A DNA stretch of 64,000 nt from Bosea sp. 685 (GTDB taxonomy: Bacteria > Pseudomonadota > Alphaproteobacteria > Rhizobiales > Beijerinckiaceae). Below the pieces are notes generated by a model. It made no database searches. It saw only the letters and a program-made list of their open reading frames with translations, and was not told the DNA's origin. The stretch spans positions 6,482,001 to 6,546,000 of the forward strand of contig NZ_CP134779.1 of the NCBI RefSeq assembly GCF_031884435.1, in the 5' to 3' direction. A program made the translations under genes and the position numbers. This document shows positions 43,870-52,917 of this stretch, piece after piece. Position 1 is the stretch's first letter, and the number at the start of each line of letters is the position of its first letter.

Positions 43870-44218
43870 GGCTTTTCTCGTAGATCGTTGAAAGGCCTGG
43901 TGGATGTCCAGGCTGTGGCGCAGGCTGCGGGCCGCGCCTCTTGGGGTAAGCCGCCTCTCGGGCAAGCCTCTCGCCCAATGCTTTGGCTCATCCGCGTTTC
44001 ATTGTCAGCGCGCGCGAATGGCGCTGTATTTCCTGCATGTTGGTGGTGTCGCGGCGGGTAACGGCGTTCCGCGCAAGCAGGTTGCTCCCGCGTTGGGCCA
44101 TCTGCATTTGCGGCTAGAGTTTTCAGACAGCTAAAGATGCGGCTTCTCTATAAGGCCTTGCTTCTGCCTTGATGCGGAGTAATATTGCCGTTAACTTTCT
44201 CAAGTCTAAGGTCGAAGA
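43870..44218. other. gene-free gap between tRNA-Ala and mucR
   Basis: I see no convincing gene. The final ~100 bases before mucR are less GC-rich (AGTAATATTGCCGTTAACTTTC) and likely hold the mucR promoter; MucR proteins often bind AT-rich repeats in their own upstream region. Confidence 0.5.
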
Positions 44219-44665
44219 ATGTCCGACGATAGCGAAGCGCTTATTGGCCTCTCGGCGATGGTCGTCGCAGCCTATGTCGCGCATAACAATGTTCCGCGTG
44301 CCGATCTGCCCGGTTTGATCGCCAGCACCCATGCCGCCCTGGCTGGTCTTGGCGAGGAGCCGGCTGCCGCTCCCGCAGGGCCGCTCGTGCCCGCCGTGCC
44401 GATCAAGAAGTCCGTGACGCCTGACGCCATCATCTGCCTGGAGGATGGCAAGGCATTCAAGTCGATGAAGCGGCATCTCGGCGTCTCCTACGGCATGACG
44501 CCGGCCGAATACCGCACGAAATGGGGCCTGCCGGCGGATTATCCGATGGTCGCGCCGAACTACGCCGAGGCGCGTTCTGCTTTGGCCAAGACGATGGGCC
44601 TCGGCCGCAAGGCCGCCGCCGCGCGCTCGGCCCAGCCGGCCCGTCGCAAGAAGATCCTAGCCTGA
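44219..44665 (+). CDS. mucR: MucR/Ros-family transcriptional regulator
   Basis: 148 aa. The prokaryotic zinc-finger region is ICLEDGKAFKSMKRHLGVSYGMTPAEYRTKW: here the second Cys of the Ros finger is replaced by Asp, as in MucR of rhizobia. A basic tail (GRKAAAARSAQPARRKK) follows. MucR silences exopolysaccharide, motility and cell-cycle genes. It is monocistronic with its own terminator. Confidence 0.94.
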   Translation: MSDDSEALIGLSAMVVAAYVAHNNVPRADLPGLIASTHAALAGLGEEPAAAPAGPLVPAVPIKKSVTPDAIICLEDGKAFKSMKRHLGVSYGMTPAEYRTKWGLPADYPMVAPNYAEARSALAKTMGLGRKAAAARSAQPARRKKILA

Positions 44666-44713
44666 TCGGCCACTCTCGCGTGAGCGAGAGTGGCAAGGTT
44701 TAGTCTGATGCAG

Positions 44714-44744
44714 ACGCCGCGCTCCTTGCGCGGCGTTTTGTTTT
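44714..44744 (+). terminator. rho-independent terminator of mucR
   Basis: ACGCCGCGC-TCCTT-GCGCGGCGT stem followed by TTTGTTTT, about 50 bases after the mucR stop. Confidence 0.92.
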
Positions 44745-44800
44745 GATGGGCGGATTTGCTTGCGGCTCTGCCGATATCTTGGCGGCTCTGCTGATAGGTG

Positions 44801-45397
44801 TCACCGGCCGGGTGGAATGGCGCCCTCGAAGCCGATCGTCATCACGGCCTTCATGTCGCCGGTGTTGTAGGGCCCGACAGGCTGGAGCCTGAGGTCGCGG
44901 AGCTTGAAGTACAAAAACCCGTTGATCTCGGACACGGTGACGATGCCGGCATTATCCGCGCTGGCCCAGCCTCTGATCTTCTTGTCCGTCAGGTCGTCGA
45001 AGGTAACCTTGACCGCCTTCGCTGACGGGGCAGCCTTGCTCCCGGCCTTGTAGTCGCCGGCAGCCGGACGTTCGATGCCGAAATCCATGGTCATGATCGT
45101 GAGCTTGCCGGCCTCGACGCCGACGAATGTCTGGTTGGTCGAGACGAAACTCGCCTTGTAGTCATAGCGGGTCCTGGATGGATTGGCGATCTCGGCCACC
45201 ACCCGGCCTGTGCCGAACCAGCCATTGGGGCCGTTGTAAAGCTTGCTCTTGGGGTTCGTGTAGCGGTCGTCCGGCGCGGGCAGATTGTTGTTCCAGCTCT
45301 CGGCTGCCAGCTCTCGCTTGATTGTGGGGCCGGGCGTCTGGGCATGCGCACTGGTACAGGCGAGCGTCAGCAGGACGAGAAGGGTCAGCGGCTTCAT
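44801..45397 (-). CDS. secreted protein of unknown function
   Basis: 198 aa with a signal peptide (MKPLTLLVLLTLACTSAHAQ). The mature protein is beta-rich with few cysteines: GWFGTGRVVAEIANPSRTRYDY, KLTIMTMDFGIERP and YFKLRDLRLQPVGPYN (key segments). I do not recognise the family. It lies alone between mucR and the LysR gene of the formate dehydrogenase locus. Confidence 0.7.
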   Translation of the reverse strand: MKPLTLLVLLTLACTSAHAQTPGPTIKRELAAESWNNNLPAPDDRYTNPKSKLYNGPNGWFGTGRVVAEIANPSRTRYDYKASFVSTNQTFVGVEAGKLTIMTMDFGIERPAAGDYKAGSKAAPSAKAVKVTFDDLTDKKIRGWASADNAGIVTVSEINGFLYFKLRDLRLQPVGPYNTGDMKAVMTIGFEGAIPPGR

Positions 45398-45623
45398 GCG
45401 TGTATCTCCACTGGATTGCCGTCCCGTCAGCCTACACCGAAAACCACGACAGGATCGGGCCGCTGTCCAATCGCTGCCTGCGCGCTTCGGGAGGGCGAGC
45501 TTGCACGCGGGCGCGCGGACACAGTAGCTCTTGGTGCGTCAGAAGCTCTTGGTCCGTCAGATTTTGGGCGTGCGCCTGTTTCCGCTCGCCGCGCCGCCAA
45601 CCCATCGGGGCTCTTCCGCCGCC

Positions 45624-46538
45624 ATGATCATCCGCCAATTGATCTATCTCGATGCGCTGGCCCGCGAGAAGCATTTCCGCCGGGCGGCCGAGGCCTGCCA
45701 TGTCTCGCAGCCGACCTTGTCGGCGGCCATCGTCCAGCTCGAGGAGGAGCTCGGCGTGCTGATCGTCGAGCGCGGGCGGCGCTTCCAGGGGCTGACCAAG
45801 GAGGGCGAGGTCGTGCTCGCTCATGCAAGGCGCATCCTCGCCGAAGCCGACATGATGAAGGAATCGATCGCGGAATTGAAGGAAGGCGTCAGCGGGCGCA
45901 TCAGGTTGGGCGCGATCCCGACCGCCCTGCCGATGATCGCCCATATCACCGCGCCGTTCTCCTCGCGCTATCCGGCTGTCTCCCTGACCGTGCTGTCGCT
46001 GACCTCGAACGAGATCCAGGATCGCATCGACAATTTCGAGCTCGATGTCGGGCTGACCTATCTCGACAACGAGCCGCTCGACCGGGTGATCTCGAAGCCG
46101 ATTTATCAGGAATCCTATGTCCTGTTGACGCGGGAGGACGGCCCGCTCGGCGGCCAAGAGACCATCTCCTGGGCCGAAGCCGGTGAGCTCAAACTCTGCC
46201 TGCTGACCGCCGACATGCAGAACCGGCGCATCATCGACGGTATCTTCCGCTCGGTCGGGCTCGCGCCACGGCCAGCGATCGAGACCAATTCGATCTTCAA
46301 TCTGTGCTCACATGCCGGCATCCAGGGCGTCTCCAGCATCGTCTCGCTGCAATTGCTGGAGTTCTTCGGCGTGCCCCTGGGCACCAAGGCCCTGCCGCTG
46401 GTCGAGCCCGAGACGCGGCGCACGATCGGCTTGATCGTCGCCGACCGCCAGCCCTTCGCGCCGCTGGCCAGAAACCTCTTGATGATGTCGCGGCCGGTCC
46501 CCGAGGCGGCGCTGCCGCGGCAGCCGATCGTGAGATAG
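45624..46538 (+). CDS. LysR-family regulator of the fds operon
   Basis: 304 aa. The helix-turn-helix is EKHFRRAAEACHVSQPTLSAAIVQLEEELG (motif in pieces), and the effector domain starts at GRIRLGAIPTALPMI. It precedes fdsG in the same direction with 228 bases between, the same layout as fdsR-fdsGBACD in Cupriavidus. Two matching T-N11-A palindromes lie in that gap. It probably activates formate dehydrogenase when formate is present. Confidence 0.88.
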   Translation: MIIRQLIYLDALAREKHFRRAAEACHVSQPTLSAAIVQLEEELGVLIVERGRRFQGLTKEGEVVLAHARRILAEADMMKESIAELKEGVSGRIRLGAIPTALPMIAHITAPFSSRYPAVSLTVLSLTSNEIQDRIDNFELDVGLTYLDNEPLDRVISKPIYQESYVLLTREDGPLGGQETISWAEAGELKLCLLTADMQNRRIIDGIFRSVGLAPRPAIETNSIFNLCSHAGIQGVSSIVSLQLLEFFGVPLGTKALPLVEPETRRTIGLIVADRQPFAPLARNLLMMSRPVPEAALPRQPIVR

Positions 46539-46589
46539 CCGAGGCCTATCGTTCCCTGCCGGCGAAACGATGCCGCGCCGCTGAATGAG

Positions 46590-46610
46590 GCGATAACCCA
46601 AGATTATCGC
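46590..46610. promoter_or_regulatory. LysR-type operator 1, upstream of fds
   Basis: GCGATAA-N7-TTATCGC, a perfect inverted repeat that contains the LysR signature T-N11-A (TAA...TTA). It lies about 180 bases before fdsG. Confidence 0.65.
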
Positions 46611-46658
46611 AAGCCGATTGAAGATACTGCCCTTCTCAAAGGGTTGTCTGGCGATTTT

Positions 46659-46677
46659 TGATAGCTACAGACTATCA
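46659..46677. promoter_or_regulatory. LysR-type operator 2, upstream of fds
   Basis: TGATAG-N7-CTATCA, with the same T-N11-A spacing and a GATA core like site 1. The centres of the two sites are about 68 bases apart, fitting a recognition plus activation site pair. Confidence 0.62.
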
Positions 46678-46769
46678 TTCAGTTGGAACAAACGATTTGA
46701 AATCATTCCAGTATGGACCACCATTCATCAAAAGCGATCGTCGGGTGAACCGCGTCGAATGGAGGAATG

Positions 46770-47267
46770 ATGGCCGGATACCCCGCCTGGGACCAGGACA
46801 GCGCGCGTTCGATCATTGCGGGCCTTGCGCATCTCGAAGGCGCGACGCTGCCGATCCTGCATGCGCTGCAGGAGGAGTTCGGCCATGTCGATCCGCAGGC
46901 GGTGCCCTTGATCGCGGAGGCGCTGAACCTGTCGCGGGCCGAAATCCATGGCGCGATCTCGTTCTATCATGACTTCCGGACGGTGCCGCCGCCGCGGCGC
47001 GTGATCAAGCTCTGCCGCGCCGAGGCCTGCCAGGCGCTCGGCTGCGAGGCGCTGGTCGCGCATCTGGCGCATGATCATGGCATCGTGGTCGATGATCATT
47101 CGGGCGCGGCGGATATCGCGGTCGAGACGGTCTATTGCCTCGGCAATTGCGCGCTCGGGCCGGCCGCGCTGGTCGATGGCGAATTGATCGGGCGCGTCGA
47201 TGCCGGCCGGCTCGCCGAGCTCTGCGGCTCACAAGTGGGCAGTTCTCATGCGGGAGCCCGCGCATGA
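46770..47267 (+). CDS. fdsG: NAD-dependent formate dehydrogenase, gamma subunit FdsG
   Basis: About 165 aa NuoE-like subunit with one [2Fe-2S] cluster: CRAEACQALGC and CLGNCALGP give the four cysteines. It passes electrons between the FdsA chain and FdsB. The ATG at 46770 has GGAGG four bases upstream; the ATG one codon earlier would crowd it. The gene overlaps fdsB by four bases. Confidence 0.92.
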   Translation: MAGYPAWDQDSARSIIAGLAHLEGATLPILHALQEEFGHVDPQAVPLIAEALNLSRAEIHGAISFYHDFRTVPPPRRVIKLCRAEACQALGCEALVAHLAHDHGIVVDDHSGAADIAVETVYCLGNCALGPAALVDGELIGRVDAGRLAELCGSQVGSSHAGARA

Positions 47268-48829
47268 ACCCGGTCGCCATCAAGATCTTCGTGCCGATCG
47301 ATGCCGCCGCCCTGTCGGTCGGGGCCGAGGGTGTCGCGCAGGCGGTCCTTCGCGAGGCGCAGGCGCGTGGCGTCGCAATCGAGCTCGTCCGCAACGGCTC
47401 GCGCGGCATGCTCTGGCTGGAGCCTTTGGTCGAGGTCGAGACGGCGGAGGGGCGTATCGCCTATGGCCCGGTTGCGGCGAGGGATATCGCTGCTCTGTTC
47501 GAGGCGGGGTTCCAGTCCGGCGGCACTCATGCGCTACGATTGGGCGTCACTGAAGAGCTCGACTGGATGAAGCGCCAGCAGCGCCTGACTTTTGCGCGCA
47601 TCGGCGTCACCGACCCGCTCTCGCTTTCGGATTATAGCGCCCATGGCGGCCTGGCCGGGCTCAAAGCTGCGCTGGCGATGACCGGAGAGGCGATCGTCGA
47701 GACGGTGAAGGCCTCGGGTTTGCGCGGGCGCGGCGGCGCGGGCTTCCCGACCGGCATCAAGTGGAAGACGGTGCACGACGCGCCAGCGGAGCAGAAATAC
47801 ATCGTCTGCAATGCCGATGAGGGCGACAGCGGCACCTTCGCCGACCGGATGCTGATGGAGGGCGACCCCTTCCTGCTGATCGAGGGCATGGCGATCGCCG
47901 CCGTCGCGGTCGGCGCAACCAAGGGCTTCATCTATCTGCGCTCGGAATATCCGCATGCGCATCGCACCCTGCAGCGCGCCATCCTGAAGGCGGAAAACGC
48001 GGGCATCCTGGGCGACAGCGTGCTGGGCTCGGGCCACGCTTTCCGCCTCGAAGTGCGATTGGGCGCCGGCGCCTATATCTGCGGCGAGGAGACCTCGCTG
48101 CTCGAGAGCCTGGAGGGCAAGCGCGCGCTGGTGCGGGCCAAGCCGCCGCTGCCGGCCCTGCAAGGGCTCTTCGGCAAGCCGACCGTCGTCAACAACGTGC
48201 TCTCCTTTTCGGCCGTGCCCTGGATTCTCCAGCATGGCGCAAAGGCCTATGCCGATTACGGCATGGGCCGCTCGCGCGGTACCTTGCCGGTACAGCTCGG
48301 CGGTAATGTCAGGCGCGGCGGTTTGATCGAGCTCGCCTTCGGCATCTCGCTGCGCGAGATTATCGAGGATATGGGTGGCGGCACATTGTCGGGCCGGCCG
48401 ATCCGCGCCGTGCAGGTCGGCGGGCCACTCGGCGCTTACCTCACCGCGGGCCAGCTCGACGTCGCCATGGATTACGAGGCGCTGGCGAGCATGAAAGCCA
48501 TGCTCGGCCATGGCGGTATCGTCGTCTTCGACGACACGGTCGACATGGCCAGGCAAGCCCGCTTCGCCTTCGCATTCTGCGCCAAGGAATCCTGCGGCAA
48601 GTGCACGCCCTGCCGCATCGGCGCGGTGCGCGGTGTCGAGGTGATGGACCGCATCATCGCCGGCACCGAACGCCCGAAGAACATCGCGGTCCTGCGCGAT
48701 CTCAACCGCCTGATGACCGACGCTTCGCTCTGCGCCATGGGCGGCTTGACCCCGATGCCGGTGATGAGCGCGCTGAACCATTTTTCCGAGGATTTCGACC
48801 GGCCGCTCCCTGCTTTGGCCGCCGAATGA
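47264..48829 (+). CDS. fdsB: NAD-dependent formate dehydrogenase, beta subunit FdsB
   Basis: 521 aa flavin subunit that reduces NAD+. An N-terminal thioredoxin-like domain (NuoE-type) precedes the NuoF-like core. The core carries the NADH/FMN loop GRGGAGFPTGIKWK and the FMN loop ADEGDSGTFADR. ESCGKCTPCRIG and the later SLCAMGG supply the four [4Fe-4S] cysteines. Coupled to fdsG and followed 10 bases later by fdsA. Confidence 0.95.
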   Translation: MNPVAIKIFVPIDAAALSVGAEGVAQAVLREAQARGVAIELVRNGSRGMLWLEPLVEVETAEGRIAYGPVAARDIAALFEAGFQSGGTHALRLGVTEELDWMKRQQRLTFARIGVTDPLSLSDYSAHGGLAGLKAALAMTGEAIVETVKASGLRGRGGAGFPTGIKWKTVHDAPAEQKYIVCNADEGDSGTFADRMLMEGDPFLLIEGMAIAAVAVGATKGFIYLRSEYPHAHRTLQRAILKAENAGILGDSVLGSGHAFRLEVRLGAGAYICGEETSLLESLEGKRALVRAKPPLPALQGLFGKPTVVNNVLSFSAVPWILQHGAKAYADYGMGRSRGTLPVQLGGNVRRGGLIELAFGISLREIIEDMGGGTLSGRPIRAVQVGGPLGAYLTAGQLDVAMDYEALASMKAMLGHGGIVVFDDTVDMARQARFAFAFCAKESCGKCTPCRIGAVRGVEVMDRIIAGTERPKNIAVLRDLNRLMTDASLCAMGGLTPMPVMSALNHFSEDFDRPLPALAAE

Positions 48830-48839
48830 GGAGCCTGTC

Positions 48840-51722
48840 ATGAGCCTGATCAAGGAGATCGATTTCGGCACGCCGATCCGCGTTTCCGAAAAGCAGGTCA
48901 CGCTGACGATCGACGGGCAGAGCGTCACGGTCCCGGCCGGGACCTCGGTGATGGCGGCTGCGATGAGCGCGGGAACCAAGATCCCCAAGCTCTGCGCCAC
49001 CGACATGCTCGAGCCCTTCGGCTCGTGCCGGCTCTGCCTCGTCGAGATCGAGGGAAGGCGCGGCACGCCTTCCTCCTGCACCACCCCGGCCGAAGAGGGC
49101 ATGGTGGTTCGCACGCAGACCGAGCAGCTCTCGACGCTGCGCAAGGGCGTGATGGAGCTCTATATCTCCGACCACCCGCTCGACTGCCTGACCTGCTCGG
49201 CCAATGGCGATTGCGAATTGCAGGACATGGCGGGCGCGGTCGGCCTGCGCGAGGTGCGCTATGGCTATGAGGGCGAGAACCACGTCTTCGCCAAGACAGC
49301 GGACGGCCTCGCCAATGAGAACTGGTTGGCCAAGGACACCTCCAACCCCTATTTCACCTATGATCCGACAAAATGCATCGTCTGCAATCGCTGCGTGCGC
49401 GCCTGCGAGGAGGTGCAAGGCACCTTTGCGCTGACGATCACGGGCCGCGGCTTCGATTCGCGCGTCGCCCCGGGGCCGACCGATTTCCTGGGTTCCGAAT
49501 GCGTCTCCTGCGGCGCCTGCGTGCAGGCCTGCCCGACGGCGACGCTGATGGAGAACAGCGTCATTGAGATGGGCCAGCCCGAGCATTCCAAGGTCACGAC
49601 CTGCGCCTATTGCGGCGTCGGCTGCTCGTTCAAGGCCGAGATGCAGGGCGACAAGGTCGTCCGGATGGTGCCCTACAAGGACGGCAAGGCCAATGAGGGC
49701 CATTCCTGCGTCAAGGGCCGCTTCGCCTGGGGTTATGCGACCCATAAGGACCGCATCACCAAGCCGATGATCCGGGAGAAGATCACCGATCCCTGGCGCG
49801 AGGTGTCGTGGGAGGAGGCGATCAACCATGCGGCCTCCGAGTTCAAGCGCATCCAGTCGCGCTATGGCCGGGAATCGCTTGGCGCCATCACCTCGTCGCG
49901 CTGCACCAATGAGGAGGTTTTCCTCGTCCAGAAACTGGTGCGCGCCGGTTTCCGCAACAACAATGTCGATACCTGCGCCCGCGTCTGCCATTCGCCGACA
50001 GGCTATGGCCTGAAGACGACGCTGGGCACCTCGGCCGGCACGCAGGATTTCAAATCGGTCGCCAAGGCCGACGTCATCCTGGTGATCGGCGCGAACCCGA
50101 CCGACGGCCACCCGGTCTTCGCCTCACGGATGAAGAAGCGCCTGCGTCAGGGCGCCAAGCTGATCGTCGCCGATCCACGCCGGATCGACATGGTGAAGTC
50201 GCCCCATATCAAGGCGGAACACCATCTCCAGCTCCTGCCCGGCACCAATGTCGCGCTGATCAACGCGCTCAGTCATGTCGTCGTCACCGAAGGGCTGATC
50301 GCCGAGGATTATGTCCGCGAGCGCTGCGACCTGGCCGATTTCGAGATCTGGGCCCGCTTCATCGCGCAGGAGCATAATTCGCCCGAGGCGAGCGAGCAGT
50401 TCACCGGCGTGCCGGCGGCCGATGTCCGCGCCGCGGCGCGGCTCTACGCCACCGCCGATAATGGCGCGATCTTCTATGGGCTTGGCGTCACCGAGCACAG
50501 CCAGGGCTCGACCATGGTGATGGGCATGGCCAATCTCGCCATGGCGACGGGCAATATCGGGCGCGACGGCGTCGGCATCAATCCGCTGCGCGGCCAGAAC
50601 AATGTCCAGGGCGCCTGCGACATGGGCTCCTTCCCGCACGAGTTCACCGGCTACCGCCATGTCTCGGACGATGCGACGCGCCAGATCTTCGAGATGATGT
50701 GGGGCGTGCCGCTGGACGTGGAGCCGGGCCTGCGCATCCCCAACATGCTCGACGAGGCGGTCGGCGGCACCTTCAAGGCGCTCTATGTCCAGGGCGAGGA
50801 TATCGCCCAGTCCGACCCAAACACGCAGCACGTTACGGCCGGCCTGTCTGCGATGGAATGTGTCGTGGTGCAGGATCTCTTCCTGAACGAGACGGCGAAA
50901 TACGCCCATGTCTTCCTGCCGGGCTCCTCCTTCCTGGAGAAGGACGGCACCTTCACCAATGCCGAGCGCCGCATCAACCGCGTCCGGCAAGTGATGGCGC
51001 CGCTCTCGGGCAAGGCCGAATGGCAGGTCACGATCGATTTCGCCCGGGCGCTCGGCTACGAGATGGCCTATGCGCATCCCAGCGAGATCATGGACGAGAT
51101 CGCGCGGCTGACGCCGAGCTTCGCTGCGGTAAGCTATGACAAGCTCGACAAGCTCGGCTCCGTGCAATGGCCCTGCAATGAGAAGGCGCCGACCGGCACG
51201 CCCTTGATGCATGTCGACCGCTTCGTGCGCGGCAAGGGCAAGTTCATGATCACCGAATTCGTGCCCACCGAGGAGCGCACTGGCGCGCGCTTCCCGCTGA
51301 TCCTGACGACGGGGCGCATCCTCTCGCAATATAATGTCGGCGCGCAGACACGGCGCACGGCCAACTTCGCCTGGCATGACGAGGACGTGCTCGAGATCCA
51401 CCCCTTCGACGCCGAGAATCGCGGCATCAAATCAGGCGATCTCGTCGCGCTCGCCAGCCGCTCCGGCGACATCTCCTTGCGCGCCGAGGTCTCGGAGCGG
51501 ATGCAGCCGGGCGTGGTCTACACGACCTTCCATCATGCCGAGACCGGCGCCAACGTCATCACCACGGATTTCTCGGACTGGGCGACCAATTGCCCGGAAT
51601 ACAAGGTGACGGCGGTCGAGGTCAGGCGGACGAATTATTATTCGCAATGGCAGGAGCGCAACCGCGAGGAAGACATCTCGCTGCGCCAGATCGCGGGGCG
51701 TTTGCCCGATGCCGCGGAATAG
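48840..51722 (+). CDS. fdsA: NAD-dependent formate dehydrogenase, alpha (molybdenum) subunit FdsA
   Basis: 960 aa catalytic subunit that oxidises formate to CO2 at a bis-MGD metal site. The N-terminal NuoG-like part has a [2Fe-2S] domain (CRLCLVE, CLTCSANGDCELQ) and ferredoxin cysteines (CIVCNRCVRAC and CVSCGACVQAC). A [4Fe-4S] site (CAYCGVGC) opens the molybdopterin part. The metal ligand is C383 followed by H384 in RVCHSPTGYG; Cys, not selenocysteine. The family is usually Mo-dependent, but tungsten forms exist, which matters given the tupABC genes. Confidence 0.96.
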   Translation: MSLIKEIDFGTPIRVSEKQVTLTIDGQSVTVPAGTSVMAAAMSAGTKIPKLCATDMLEPFGSCRLCLVEIEGRRGTPSSCTTPAEEGMVVRTQTEQLSTLRKGVMELYISDHPLDCLTCSANGDCELQDMAGAVGLREVRYGYEGENHVFAKTADGLANENWLAKDTSNPYFTYDPTKCIVCNRCVRACEEVQGTFALTITGRGFDSRVAPGPTDFLGSECVSCGACVQACPTATLMENSVIEMGQPEHSKVTTCAYCGVGCSFKAEMQGDKVVRMVPYKDGKANEGHSCVKGRFAWGYATHKDRITKPMIREKITDPWREVSWEEAINHAASEFKRIQSRYGRESLGAITSSRCTNEEVFLVQKLVRAGFRNNNVDTCARVCHSPTGYGLKTTLGTSAGTQDFKSVAKADVILVIGANPTDGHPVFASRMKKRLRQGAKLIVADPRRIDMVKSPHIKAEHHLQLLPGTNVALINALSHVVVTEGLIAEDYVRERCDLADFEIWARFIAQEHNSPEASEQFTGVPAADVRAAARLYATADNGAIFYGLGVTEHSQGSTMVMGMANLAMATGNIGRDGVGINPLRGQNNVQGACDMGSFPHEFTGYRHVSDDATRQIFEMMWGVPLDVEPGLRIPNMLDEAVGGTFKALYVQGEDIAQSDPNTQHVTAGLSAMECVVVQDLFLNETAKYAHVFLPGSSFLEKDGTFTNAERRINRVRQVMAPLSGKAEWQVTIDFARALGYEMAYAHPSEIMDEIARLTPSFAAVSYDKLDKLGSVQWPCNEKAPTGTPLMHVDRFVRGKGKFMITEFVPTEERTGARFPLILTTGRILSQYNVGAQTRRTANFAWHDEDVLEIHPFDAENRGIKSGDLVALASRSGDISLRAEVSERMQPGVVYTTFHHAETGANVITTDFSDWATNCPEYKVTAVEVRRTNYYSQWQERNREEDISLRQIAGRLPDAAE

Positions 51723-52551
51723 CCCGCCCGCCCAGCCGCCGGCCTCCTGCGCCGTGCCGGCCGAGCCGGTCCGCTTCGATGGCGGCCGGGGCCCGGCAGT
51801 GAGCGCCGAGGTCGCCGTCGAGGCGCCGGTCAGCATCGTCTATGGCAACCTGCCCTATGCGGTGATGATGGCGACGCCGTCGGATCTCGAGGATTTCGTC
51901 GCCGGCTTCAGCCTGACCGAGGGCATCGTCACCGGCATCGACGAGATCAGGGGCATCGCGATCCAGCCGCAGCCGGACGGCATCGTCGTCACCGTCGATC
52001 TCGCGCCCGGCCGTTTCCGCGAGCATCTGGCGCGGCGGCGCAATCTCTCGGGCCGGACCTCATGCGGGCTCTGCGGCGTCGAGACGCTGAGCGAACTGCC
52101 GATGGCGCGGGCAGGAGCGAGGGAGGGGCAACCGATCTCGCGAAACGCCATTCATGCGGCGTTGGCGAGCCTGGAGCGCCACCAGCCATTGAACCGGCTC
52201 ACCCATGCCGTCCATGCCGCCGTCTGGTGCGATGCAACAGGGGCGATCCTGGCGGCGCGCGAGGATGTCGGCCGGCACAACGCGCTCGACAAGCTGATCG
52301 GTGCGCGGCTGCGCGCCGGCCATGAGGCCGGCAGCGGTTTCGTGCTCGTCACCAGCCGCGCCTCCTTCGAGATGGTCGAGAAGGCCGCGATCTTTGGGGC
52401 CAGCACACTGGTTTCGATCTCGGCGCCGACCTCATTTGCGATCGAGCGGGCGAAGCGGCTCGGCTTGAATCTTGTCTGCGTCGCCCGTGACGATGGCTGC
52501 ATCGTCTTCGCCGGCGCACTGGCACCTGAACTGGAGACGCAGGCACGATGA
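51709..52551 (+). CDS. fdhD: formate dehydrogenase accessory sulfurtransferase FdhD/FdsC
   Basis: 280 aa maturation protein that adds sulfur to the bis-MGD cofactor before insertion into FdsA. The CxxC-type pair lies at C119 and C122 in TSCGLCGVE. AREDVGRHNALDKLIG and VTSRASFEMVEKA are the cofactor-binding signatures. It begins inside the end of fdsA (14-base overlap) and its stop overlaps fdsD. Confidence 0.95.
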   Translation: MPRNSPPAQPPASCAVPAEPVRFDGGRGPAVSAEVAVEAPVSIVYGNLPYAVMMATPSDLEDFVAGFSLTEGIVTGIDEIRGIAIQPQPDGIVVTVDLAPGRFREHLARRRNLSGRTSCGLCGVETLSELPMARAGAREGQPISRNAIHAALASLERHQPLNRLTHAVHAAVWCDATGAILAAREDVGRHNALDKLIGARLRAGHEAGSGFVLVTSRASFEMVEKAAIFGASTLVSISAPTSFAIERAKRLGLNLVCVARDDGCIVFAGALAPELETQAR

Positions 52552-52820
52552 GCGAAGCTGCGTTGTCGACGACAGAGGCGCGGGACGCCCACAAGGCCGA
52601 GCAGTGCGAAAAGCTCGCGCGCATGGCCGGGCAGATCGCCGATTTCTTCAAATCCTATCCCGACGCGCAGGCGGTGCCCGCCATCGCCGACCACATCAAC
52701 CAGTTCTGGAGCCGGCGCATGCGCGAGGATTTCCTCGCCGCATTCACCAGCGATTCCCAGGAGCTCCAACCCCTTGTGCGGCGCGCCTTGGCGCTGATCA
52801 GGCCGGCGCGGGGCGGATAG
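52548..52820 (+). CDS. fdsD: formate dehydrogenase delta subunit FdsD
   Basis: 90 aa helical subunit found only in Fds-type enzymes; in Rhodobacter it is needed for stable assembly. IADFFKSYPD and HINQFWSRRMREDFLA are the recognisable segments. Overlaps fdhD by four bases. Confidence 0.92.
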   Translation: MSEAALSTTEARDAHKAEQCEKLARMAGQIADFFKSYPDAQAVPAIADHINQFWSRRMREDFLAAFTSDSQELQPLVRRALALIRPARGG

Positions 52821-52917
52821 CGGAGCAGAGCGCGCCTGAAAAAGGCGTGCACAAGGCGATTTCAACGAGCCGGGAGCAACCCGGCCCGATTAGAGAATCT
52901 TGGGGAAAGGGACTGAC

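Noticed and set aside
43904..44134. Possible 76-aa gene between tRNA-Ala and mucR
   Set aside because: No ribosome site, no recognisable family and mixed composition; left as a gene-free gap.
45624..46538. OxyR-type peroxide regulator
   Set aside because: The paired regulatory cysteines are not evident and the gene order matches a formate-operon LysR.
48840..51722. Selenocysteine formate dehydrogenase
   Set aside because: The metal ligand codon is TGC (Cys383) and there is no in-frame TGA.
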